From assembly GCA_017403825.1 (NCBI GenBank), contig JAFRDO010000066.1, positions 1 to 64,000 of the forward strand: a stretch of 64,000 nucleotides of DNA. Reading direction: 5' to 3'. Every line of letters begins with the position of its first letter. Within the stretch, counting starts at the first letter, position 1. The DNA comes from Kiritimatiellia bacterium (GTDB taxonomy: Bacteria > Verrucomicrobiota > Kiritimatiellia > RFP12 > UBA1067). The notes under the pieces are model-generated. The model was not told the origin of the DNA. It worked only from the letters and a program-made list of their open reading frames with translations, and searched no databases. Shown here piece after piece: positions 51,906 to 59,967 of this stretch. A program made the translations under genes and the position numbers.

Positions 51906-54900
51906 ATGGCTAAGATCCTCACCGAGGACGACATCGAGAAAGCCCTTGTGAAATTCCTGACCGGCGCGGGCTGGGGCTATTCCGAAATCAACGCCATGAC
52001 GGCGGTGCGGGAAAAGCTGTCCGACGGCACGGGTCGTGATGACAAGAGCCAGTGCGTCCTGCCGGCGATCCTGCGCGAGAGCCTGAAGGCGCTGAACCCG
52101 GAGATTCCCGAAGCGAAACTTGAAGAGGTTGCGAGCGAGCTGAGTGAATATCGCGGCGCGGACGGCGTGAACATGACGGTGAACCGCGAGTTGTACGAAC
52201 GCATCCGCAATGGCGTCCCGGTGCAGTTTGTGAAAGATGGCGAGGAGAAGAGCGAGACGGTCCGGCTGGTGAATTTCGACGAACCCTACAAGAATGATTT
52301 CCGCGCCGTCCGGCAGATGTGGATTCGGGGCGTAAACGACGCGTGGAGGCGTCCGGACGTGCTCATCTTCGTGAACGGCCTGCCGCTCGTGTTCATCGAG
52401 CTCAAGAACGCCGACAGGAAGGTGGAGAACGCATTCAACGACAACCTCGCGAACTACAAGAAGGACATCCCGAACCTCTTCGCCTTCAACCAGGTTTGCG
52501 TCCTCTCGAATGCGGGCGAGACGCGCGTCGGCGCGTTTGCGAGTCCGTGGGAACATTTCTTCGAGTGGTTGCGGCTGGACGAGAAGGGCGAGCGCGCCGA
52601 CCGCGAGACGCTGAGGAAGAACGTGACGGACTACGCCGGATGCTCGCTGGAGCTGCTGGCGAAAGGGCTTCTCGATCCTCAGCGGCTTATCGACTACGTG
52701 GAGAACTTCGTCCTTTTCGACGGACTTGAGGCGAAGGTGAACAAGATACTCGCCAAGAACCACCAGTACCTTGGCGTGAACGCGGCGATGGCGAGCCTTG
52801 CGAACCGAAAGACGTTGAAAGGAAAGCTCGGCATCTTCTTCCACACGCAGGGCAGCGGCAAGAGCTATTCCATGGTCTTTCTCGCGCGCAAGGCGATCCG
52901 GAAGCTTCGCGGCAATTTCTCGTTCCTTGTCGTCACCGACCGCGAGAACCTCGACGGGCAGATCGCCAAGACGTTCGTGAGGTGCGGCGTCGTGAAAGCG
53001 GAGGACGAGGCGCGTCCGAAGAACGCGGAGAAACTGCGAGAGGCGCTCTCGGACAACAAGCTCTTCACCTTCACGCTGATCCAGAAGTTCCGATACGACC
53101 CTGGGCGCGAATATCCGGTGCTGTCCACGCGCGACGACATCATCGTCATGGTGGACGAAGCCCACCGCACGCAGTACAAGGACCTCGCGGCGAACATGCG
53201 CAAGGGATTGCCGAACGCAAACTACCTGGCGTTCACGGGAACGCCGCTCGGCAAGACGGGCGAATGGTTCGGCGGGACGATTTCCGAATACAACTTCGCC
53301 GACGCGATAGCCGACGGCTCGACGTGCCCGATCTACTACCGCAACATGGCTCCGACGGTCGATTTCTGCAAGAACATGATGGATTCCGACGTCGAGGCCA
53401 TCGGTGACGAGGAAGAGCTTTCGCTGGACGAACGCGAGAAGCTCGAGCGCAGGTTCGCGGCGGAAATCGAGGTTCTGACGCGGGACGAACGGATTACGGA
53501 CAACGCGAAGAAAATCGTCGAGCACTTCGTGACGCGCGAGTGGCGCGGCAAGGCGATGGTTGTTGCTGTTGACCGCTATACGGCGGTGAAGTACCACAAC
53601 GCCGTGAACAAGTACTGGCCGGAGTTCCGCAAGGAACTGAACGTGCGGCGCATCCATGCGGCGACGGCGGAGGAGCGCGACCGTTGGCAGAAGGCCATCG
53701 ACTACATGGACAAGGTCGAACGGGCGGTTGTGATCTCCGGGGACGCCAACGAAGAGCAGCAGTTCGCGAAGAAGGGGATTCCCGGCATCAGGGAAATACG
53801 CGAGCGCATCGACAAAATCGACAGCGAAGGTGCTGACATAGAAGACAACTTCAAGGATCCAAACCACCCGCTGTCGCTTGTGTTCGTCTGCGCGATGTGG
53901 CTTACCGGCACGGACATCCCCTGCATGAGCACGATGTACCTCGACAAGCCAATGAAGGGGCATACGCTCATGCAGACCATCGCCCGCGTGAACAGGGTGT
54001 TTCCCGGCAAGAACCACGGACTGATAGTCGATTTCGTCAACATCTTCAAGTACGTCGAAAAGGCGCTGGGCATCTACGTCAAGCCAGGCGCTGGTATCAC
54101 AATGCCGGTCAAACCGATAGACGATTTGATCGAATCGCTCAACAAGGGCGTTGAAGACACGAAAGCCTTTCTCGGGACAATCGGAATCGATCTCGGCAAA
54201 GTGTCGAACCTGCCGAAGAACCAGAGTTTCGACAAGGTCGAGGCGTTCAACGATTTCCTGGACAGGATTCTGTCCAAAGACGACTGGCGGAACAGGTTCT
54301 TCATCTACACAAACAAAGTTGACGCGGTCTGGACGGCGTCGAAACCCGAAGTGTTCGATTTCCTGGGCCGTGTGAGCAAGTATCTCTCGCCGGTTCTTTA
54401 TTTGCGGAAGATGATGGACGCACGGGCTGATTCGTCGCGGCTTGAGAAGGCGATAGCGAGGCTCGCGGCGGAGCTGGATTCGCGCGTCACGATAAAGGTC
54501 TCCGGCGTGCAGAACGGAGAAGGCCGCGAAATCGACCTTGCAAAGATCGACGTCACGAAAATCGACGAGAAGCTCAAGCAGACGAACTATCCGAACCTCA
54601 TGATCGACGACTTGCGCAAAGTCGTCGAGGACGAGCTTGCGAAACTGCTTGGAAAGAACAAGACGCGAACGGTGTTCAGCGAGCGGTACCAGAAGATCGT
54701 CGACGAATACAATGCCGGGAGCGTCGAGTCGGAAGAGGCGTTCAAGCGCCTGATGGAGCTTCTGGACCGGATGAAGGAAGAGGAGAAGCGCGCCGAACGC
54801 GAAGGGCTCACGGAACAGCAGCTTGAGATATTCGACCTTCTTTGCTCCGGCAGGAAGCTGACAAAGGCGCAGGAGCTGGCGGCAAAGCTTGCGGCCAAGG

Positions 54901-55124
54901 AGCTTGTCGAGAAGATCGAGGCGAATGTGGACGCGGCGTTTCCGCCGGACTGGTTCAAGTATCAGGCGCGGAAACTGCAGGTGAGGGATTTCATAAGCGA
55001 GACGTGCGCAGACCGCCTCGACGGACAGTTTGACAAAACGATGTTCGACGACGGCATGCGGCGCATCTACCGGCTTTTTCTCGATCGTGCGCTCAACAAC
55101 GAGCCGATACTGCACGTGGCGTAA
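51906..55124 (+). CDS. hsdR: Type I restriction enzyme R subunit (nuclease and translocase)
   Basis: 1,072 residues, usual length. N-terminal PD-(D/E)XK nuclease with D151 (RPDVLIFVNG) and E165-L-K167 (VFIELKNADRK). SF2 translocase: Walker A HTQGSGKSY (K319), DEAH box VDEAHRTQY (D417), LAFTGTPLG, and the later VVAVDRYTAVKYHN and MQTIARVNRVFPGKNHGLIVDF motif VI block. The C-terminal region for HsdM/HsdS assembly ends FLDRALNNEPILHVA. All key residues are present, so restriction should be active. Preceded by array 3. Confidence 0.95.
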   Translation: MAKILTEDDIEKALVKFLTGAGWGYSEINAMTAVREKLSDGTGRDDKSQCVLPAILRESLKALNPEIPEAKLEEVASELSEYRGADGVNMTVNRELYERIRNGVPVQFVKDGEEKSETVRLVNFDEPYKNDFRAVRQMWIRGVNDAWRRPDVLIFVNGLPLVFIELKNADRKVENAFNDNLANYKKDIPNLFAFNQVCVLSNAGETRVGAFASPWEHFFEWLRLDEKGERADRETLRKNVTDYAGCSLELLAKGLLDPQRLIDYVENFVLFDGLEAKVNKILAKNHQYLGVNAAMASLANRKTLKGKLGIFFHTQGSGKSYSMVFLARKAIRKLRGNFSFLVVTDRENLDGQIAKTFVRCGVVKAEDEARPKNAEKLREALSDNKLFTFTLIQKFRYDPGREYPVLSTRDDIIVMVDEAHRTQYKDLAANMRKGLPNANYLAFTGTPLGKTGEWFGGTISEYNFADAIADGSTCPIYYRNMAPTVDFCKNMMDSDVEAIGDEEELSLDEREKLERRFAAEIEVLTRDERITDNAKKIVEHFVTREWRGKAMVVAVDRYTAVKYHNAVNKYWPEFRKELNVRRIHAATAEERDRWQKAIDYMDKVERAVVISGDANEEQQFAKKGIPGIREIRERIDKIDSEGADIEDNFKDPNHPLSLVFVCAMWLTGTDIPCMSTMYLDKPMKGHTLMQTIARVNRVFPGKNHGLIVDFVNIFKYVEKALGIYVKPGAGITMPVKPIDDLIESLNKGVEDTKAFLGTIGIDLGKVSNLPKNQSFDKVEAFNDFLDRILSKDDWRNRFFIYTNKVDAVWTASKPEVFDFLGRVSKYLSPVLYLRKMMDARADSSRLEKAIARLAAELDSRVTIKVSGVQNGEGREIDLAKIDVTKIDEKLKQTNYPNLMIDDLRKVVEDELAKLLGKNKTRTVFSERYQKIVDEYNAGSVESEEAFKRLMELLDRMKEEEKRAEREGLTEQQLEIFDLLCSGRKLTKAQELAAKLAAKELVEKIEANVDAAFPPDWFKYQARKLQVRDFISETCADRLDGQFDKTMFDDGMRRIYRLFLDRALNNEPILHVA

Positions 55125-55134
55125 GGTTTTCCTC

Positions 55135-55200
55135 GCCATTGCATAGCCGTGAGTTTTATGCTATTATTCGCGTAGAAAATAAAACCAAGGAACAATTCTC
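55135..55200 (+). promoter_or_regulatory. Duplicated promoter-leader cassette, copy 2
   Basis: TTGCAT (55139-55144), 17 bases, TATGCTATTAT (hexamer 55162-55167) and the same leader as 43301-43366, ending in the same CCAAGGAACAATTCTC before ATG 55201. Two base differences in 66. The cassette starts just 10 bases after the hsdR stop. Confidence 0.75.
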
Positions 55201-57747
55201 ATGAAGAAGGTCTCGCTTCTCGCCGTTGTCGCCGCTGCGTTCGCAGTTTCGGCGCATGCCACCCCATACACCAGTGCGAGCTACGTGCAGAGGGAGCATC
55301 TGATCGCCCAATGGGACGCCATCGACAACGTCGGCACGGGAACGCACGACCCGAACGCGAAGGTCTGGAAGAACCTCGCCGGTACCGGCAGCATCTACGA
55401 CCTGACGCTCACGAACAGCGCATGCTGGAAGAACGGCGACAGGCTCGTCGTCAACAAGACTTCCGCCGTCGGCACGAGTACCATGCCTGCCTACAAGACC
55501 ATCGAGGTCGTCTTCAGAGCGACGATGGCTCCCGGTGCGAACAATGGGCGCATTCTCTTCACCAGTGGAGACGGTGATAAACGTCAACTTGTGGTGTTCG
55601 ACTATGGTGACAATGCCACGAAGGGTTATTTCTCCGGTACGAAGGCGTATCATCAATGCGTCAATTGGCATAACGAAGCCGACAACCTGCGTTCGCTGCG
55701 CTCGATGGCGGGCGTGTTCGCCAACACCAGCGCAAATACCTCAGCCGTGTACGGCGATGGCATAGAGCGAACCACTACGATGTCCAACGACTTCTGGTCT
55801 GGTTCCGTGATGATGATCGGCGCCCGGCGAGGCAGTTCTGGCGAGGAATTTGGCTGGTACGGCGAAGTCTCGACAATCCGCATCTATGACTGCGCACTGA
55901 CGGCTGAGGAAATCGCCCAGAACCACGCGATCGACGTGGCGCGTTTCGGTGAGCAGTTGCCTTCAAGCGCGGACTACGTTCAGGACGGACTTCTCGTGCA
56001 GTGGGACGGCATCGACAACGCAGGCACGGGCGTCCACGATCCGGCCGCGACGACGTGGAAGAACCTTGCGGGCGGCGGCTACGACCTGACGCTCACGAAC
56101 AGTGCAACCTGGAATGCGGAGGGTCGGGCACTTGTGATAAATGGCGTTTCGGCGGTTGCGGATGGCGTCACGCCGGAGTACAAGACGATCGAGGTTGTCT
56201 GCAAGCGGACGAGTTCGGGTGCGCGCATGATGTTCCATAGCGGACATAAGACGAGGTTTGTCCTTTTCGATGCTGACGGCGGAAATCAGCGCGCCTATTT
56301 CTCTGGCGACACGGCAGACAACCAATCTACCGTAACGAAATATGTCAAGCAGCCGTTTTTGGGATCTGAAATAGACTTTCTTGCCGGACGGTATGACGAT
56401 GACGGCAAGGTGACGGATGTGTTCAAGGACGCGAATCAGCGCGAAGACGGTGCACGCGGAAACAGCTGGGGCGTAGGGACGGGCATATCGATTGGCGGGC
56501 GCTTGAACACGTCAAATCCCTATCTGTGGTACGGCGAGGTGTATGCAATCCGTCTCTACAGCCGACGCCTCACTAAAGCCGAACTGGCGCGTAACCACCA
56601 GATCGACTGCAAGCGGTTCTTGACAAGCTCAAGCTATATTCAGGAAGGGCTGACCGCGCATTGGGACGGCACGGACAACGTCGGCAGGGGACAGCACGAC
56701 TCGTCCGCGACCACATGGAAGAATCTTGTTTCGGGCGGCATGGATCTGACAATCGGCTCCGGCGTGTGGACCGATACGGCGTTGATGTGCGTCGGCAGCA
56801 GCACGATGGCGGCGACGGGAACCAACTATCAGGCATACAACACGCTTGAAGTCGTGCTTATGAACGCCAATCACGGTGCCGCATCCATGCCGTTCAGTGC
56901 CGGCCTTGCCAACAGAGTTCTTGCGTTAGCGGGGAATCGTGTCCAGTGGCGGAGCCAGTGGGCGACAACCAATTTCACGCAATCTACGGTCGGGCGTTAT
57001 TCGCTGACGGGAATTCTGACAGACGGGAGTGAGGCGGCCTACGCAAATGGCGCAAAGATTCAGTATGGTGCGTATAATGACAACTGGGGCCAAGGGGCGA
57101 GCTATGTTCAGGTCGGCGGACGAATACAGTCGGGCAGCTATTATGCCTTTACGGGCGACATCTTCGCCATCCGCACCTACAACAACGCATCAATTCCCGA
57201 ACGGGTTGCCTACAACTACAAGGTTGATCGTCGTCGCTTCAGCCTTGATGCGAACACCTTCACATGGGCGAGCGCAGGCGACGGGTTCTTTACGAACAGT
57301 AACTGGACGGTTTACGGGCAGGCCTCGGTGAAAGCTCCGGGCGCGTCGGATGCAGTTGCGTTGCCGGACGGAGACTACACGGTGACGCTGGACGAGACGG
57401 TCGTCGAATCGCTTTCCGTCGGTGCGGGGGCAAAACTTAAGATGTTGCTGCCGTCCGGTGCAGATGCGACGAACGCGGCGATGCTCACGGTGGTCGGCGG
57501 CATGACCGCTGCGTCCGGCGCTGGGCTTGTGCTTGATGCGCAGTCGTTCGGCAAGAAGCATCCAGAGGAAAGCATCACGATTGTCGAGTGCGCGAATGAT
57601 TCTGCCGCCGCGCTTCAGGCGTTGGCCGACAACCTCTCCTTCGACAATACCGACAGTCTGCATCAGGGTACGGTTGCAGTTGTCGATGGCAAGAAGCTCG
57701 TCTATACCGCACCGGTCAAAGCTGGCGTGATTCTCATTATCCGCTGA
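55201..57747 (+). CDS. Giant exported protein of three LamG-like modules, ILIIR C-terminus
   Basis: 848 residues; signal peptide MKKVSLLAVVAAAFAVSAHA. Three modules open SYVQREHLIAQWDAIDNVGT, DYVQDGLLVQWDGIDNAGTG and SYIQEGLTAHWDGTDNVGRG. Each has an AYKTIEVVF-type strand and ends like GWYGEVSTIRIYDCALTAEE with NHAIDVARF. A short C-terminal region with a beta-repeat flavour (GDYTVTLDETVVESLSVGAG) leads to KAGVILIIR. Paralogue of 43367, sharing its promoter; this copy lacks the 480-residue beta-strand region. No catalytic residues. Next gene begins directly after the stop. Confidence 0.85.
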   Translation: MKKVSLLAVVAAAFAVSAHATPYTSASYVQREHLIAQWDAIDNVGTGTHDPNAKVWKNLAGTGSIYDLTLTNSACWKNGDRLVVNKTSAVGTSTMPAYKTIEVVFRATMAPGANNGRILFTSGDGDKRQLVVFDYGDNATKGYFSGTKAYHQCVNWHNEADNLRSLRSMAGVFANTSANTSAVYGDGIERTTTMSNDFWSGSVMMIGARRGSSGEEFGWYGEVSTIRIYDCALTAEEIAQNHAIDVARFGEQLPSSADYVQDGLLVQWDGIDNAGTGVHDPAATTWKNLAGGGYDLTLTNSATWNAEGRALVINGVSAVADGVTPEYKTIEVVCKRTSSGARMMFHSGHKTRFVLFDADGGNQRAYFSGDTADNQSTVTKYVKQPFLGSEIDFLAGRYDDDGKVTDVFKDANQREDGARGNSWGVGTGISIGGRLNTSNPYLWYGEVYAIRLYSRRLTKAELARNHQIDCKRFLTSSSYIQEGLTAHWDGTDNVGRGQHDSSATTWKNLVSGGMDLTIGSGVWTDTALMCVGSSTMAATGTNYQAYNTLEVVLMNANHGAASMPFSAGLANRVLALAGNRVQWRSQWATTNFTQSTVGRYSLTGILTDGSEAAYANGAKIQYGAYNDNWGQGASYVQVGGRIQSGSYYAFTGDIFAIRTYNNASIPERVAYNYKVDRRRFSLDANTFTWASAGDGFFTNSNWTVYGQASVKAPGASDAVALPDGDYTVTLDETVVESLSVGAGAKLKMLLPSGADATNAAMLTVVGGMTAASGAGLVLDAQSFGKKHPEESITIVECANDSAAALQALADNLSFDNTDSLHQGTVAVVDGKKLVYTAPVKAGVILIIR

Positions 57748-59856
57748 TTGCTCTTGATCCAGTGCGTCATAGCAATATGCGCCGCAGTCATGTCGGCTGC
57801 GGCGGTTGAGCCTCGGCTCGAGGCTCCAAATGACGGTTTCTACAGTGTCCGCAAGAGTGACAGCGGAAGATGGTGGGTCGTCGGACCGGACGGACGCAAG
57901 GTTTTTCTGCGCGGCGTTGACCATGCCAACTGGAATGGGCATTTCTGCGAGGCGCTCGGGGTCTGTCCGTACAACGAAGAGATGAAGAAGCGCTTTGCGG
58001 ATCGCGGCGAGTGGGAGGCCGAGACGCTCTCGCGCCTCAAGGCGTGGGGCTTCAACGCACTCGGCGCGGGATGCTCCCCTGAACTTCGAAATCGCGGTCT
58101 TGTGCACATCGAGTTCCTTGGCGTCGGTCAGAGTTTCTGCGCAAAAGGAGGCGATTGCGCGATCAGCAAGTTCGAAGGGACTCCCGGCTCGGCCTTTCCC
58201 AACGTGTTTCATCCAGACTTTGCGGCGTACTGCGATCAATGTGCGGCACGGCTCTGCGCACCGCAGAAGGAAAACCGCTCCCTTCTCGGCTACTTCTTCG
58301 ACAACGAACTCGCATGGGACGCGAGGGGAGCGTCTTCGACCGGCATTTTTGACGCCGTGGCCTCAATGCCGCCTTCGCATTCGGCGAGAGCCGCGCTTGA
58401 CGGTTTTCTAGCAGGGCGGAAAATCGCCGCCGGCTCCATTCCCGAGTCCGTGAAGACGGAATTCCTCCGTCTCGCCGCCCGCCGGTATTTCGAGACGATA
58501 GCCGCGGCAATCCGTCGCCACGACCCCAACCATCTTCTTCTCGGTGCGCGGTTCGCCGGTCTCAGTTCGGCGCACAAGGTCGTGTGGGAAGAAGCGGGCC
58601 GGACATGCGACATCCTCACGTTCAACAACTATCCTTGGGCGGACTTGGACGAGAACGTCGTTTACTTCTCGCGCAAGGACGGGATAAAGGCGGCTGATGC
58701 ATATGCGCTTCGCTATAAATGGGCGAAGAAGCCGATGATCATTACGGAATGGAGCTTCCCTGCGCTCGATGCGGGGCTTCCGTCGTCCAGCGGCGCAGGC
58801 CAGAGATTCCGCACGCAGGCGGAACGCACAAAGGCGACGGAGCTCTTCGCGCACACGCTTCTCGCCTTGCCATTCATGGTCGGCTACGACTATTTCATGT
58901 GGGTTGACGAGCCCGCGCTCGGCATAAGCCGCAAGTTTCCCGAAGACTCGAACTACGGCCTTGTCAACGAGCGCGGCGAACCATACAAGGAACTCACCGG
59001 GATGTTCGCGCGCATCCACCGCAACGCGGAGGAACTCCATGCGCGCGGCGAGATGCCAATGGCCAGGTCTGTTGACAGGCAGACAATGAAAAAGGCGGCC
59101 GTCTTTCCCGGAAACGCAGCGGTGCCGGCATCCTCCGAATTTTCGCGCGACGGCGATGCGTATGCGCTTGCGACCAAGTCGGGACTTGTCATGAACGGAA
59201 AAGTCGGGGGAAACAATCTCTTCGACTCGATTGTCGCCAACGGCATAGACATCGGAAGATTCACCCTTATGCTCTTCCACGGAAGATATCAGGACATCGA
59301 CCGCGTCGAATCCGCCGAGTGGTTGCAGAATCGCGGAGTCCTTCGCGTCGCAACGGCCGGCGCAAGTGGAGCGAAATCGTTCAGGATCGTCTGCGAAATC
59401 GTGCCTTTTTCGGACCGACCCTGGTTCGCCTGCAACATGACGAGCGTCGAAAACACCGGCAGCGAGACGTTCGACGACGTCAAGGTGTTCTTCAGGCAGT
59501 ATGCGCCATGGGCGGCAGACTGGACGAAGAAAGGCGGATTCAAGGCTCCGCAGAACGTCTGGAAAGCGCCGTCCTCGTCCGTCTGGATCCGCTCGGACGA
59601 TGGCGCGTGGTGCGGCGCGGCGACTTACGCCGAAACGGTCAGGTACTTCATCTACTGGATCTCCGGCGACGGCGCAGCCCATCCGGACGCGATGTTCTCG
59701 CCGATCGGCTCCACCCGCCTCGTTGGTGGAGAGAAGTGGGAGCCTCATGGACGCGTCTGGATGGTCGCCGCGGCAGGCAAGGGCGGACCGGACGGCTGGC
59801 GCCGCTTCGTCAACGAATTTATCGATACGCAGTCAAAAGGAATAGATCTTAATTGA
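57748..59856 (+). CDS. Exported clan GH-A-like glycoside hydrolase (agarase-like)
   Basis: 702 residues from a TTG at 57748, immediately after the previous TGA (TGATTG), which gives a good signal peptide (LIQCVIAICAAVMSAAA). TIM-barrel enzyme: VVGPDGRKVFLRGVDHANWN, LKAWGFNALG, SLLGYFFDNELAW (acid/base Glu), ILTFNNYPWAD, KPMIITEWSFPAL (nucleophile Glu). The order and motifs fit clan GH-A, closest in feel to agarase-type families, but the family number is uncertain. Residues 480-700 are a beta-sandwich domain. Likely cleaves a polysaccharide outside the cell; co-transcribed with the LamG protein. Confidence 0.8.
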   Translation: MLLIQCVIAICAAVMSAAAVEPRLEAPNDGFYSVRKSDSGRWWVVGPDGRKVFLRGVDHANWNGHFCEALGVCPYNEEMKKRFADRGEWEAETLSRLKAWGFNALGAGCSPELRNRGLVHIEFLGVGQSFCAKGGDCAISKFEGTPGSAFPNVFHPDFAAYCDQCAARLCAPQKENRSLLGYFFDNELAWDARGASSTGIFDAVASMPPSHSARAALDGFLAGRKIAAGSIPESVKTEFLRLAARRYFETIAAAIRRHDPNHLLLGARFAGLSSAHKVVWEEAGRTCDILTFNNYPWADLDENVVYFSRKDGIKAADAYALRYKWAKKPMIITEWSFPALDAGLPSSSGAGQRFRTQAERTKATELFAHTLLALPFMVGYDYFMWVDEPALGISRKFPEDSNYGLVNERGEPYKELTGMFARIHRNAEELHARGEMPMARSVDRQTMKKAAVFPGNAAVPASSEFSRDGDAYALATKSGLVMNGKVGGNNLFDSIVANGIDIGRFTLMLFHGRYQDIDRVESAEWLQNRGVLRVATAGASGAKSFRIVCEIVPFSDRPWFACNMTSVENTGSETFDDVKVFFRQYAPWAADWTKKGGFKAPQNVWKAPSSSVWIRSDDGAWCGAATYAETVRYFIYWISGDGAAHPDAMFSPIGSTRLVGGEKWEPHGRVWMVAAAGKGGPDGWRRFVNEFIDTQSKGIDLN

Positions 59857-59879
59857 GGCTGTATCCTGCCGACGAATGT

Positions 59880-59937
59880 AAAACGTGCAATAAGATCGGC
59901 AAAGTCATTGCCAAAACGTGCAGGCATTTGGTATAAT
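59880..59937 (+). promoter_or_regulatory. Promoter with 10-bp direct repeats
   Basis: TTGCCA (59908-59913), 18 bases, TTTGGTATAAT (hexamer 59932-59937). AAAACGTGCA is repeated at 59880-59889 and 59913-59922, 33 bases apart; the second copy lies in the -35/-10 spacer. This fits a regulator binding two sites on about the same DNA face. Confidence 0.55.
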
Positions 59938-59939
59938 GC

Positions 59940-59960
59940 CTCCAAATAAAGGATTTGGAG
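59940..59960 (+). promoter_or_regulatory. Leader hairpin sequestering the ribosome binding site
   Basis: CTCCAAAT (59940-59947), loop AAAGG, ATTTGGAG (59953-59960): a perfect 8-bp stem. The GGAG in the right arm is the only ribosome site, 7 bases before ATG 59968. When folded, the site would be fully paired, so translation of the glycoside hydrolase may be controlled by this hairpin. Confidence 0.6.
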
Positions 59961-59967
59961 TCAAATA

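Noticed and set aside
24625-52000. Diversity-generating retroelement (SUMF1/C-lectin folds plus a four-helix-bundle Avd-like protein)
   Set aside because: No reverse transcriptase and no template/variable repeat pair seen; the four-helix-bundle gene is 20 kb away inside an R-M operon.
51816-55139. 1,107-residue leftward ORF antisense to hsdR
   Set aside because: Mirror of hsdR codon bias in a GC-rich gene; His/Val/Arg-rich with no domain. hsdR has all catalytic motifs.
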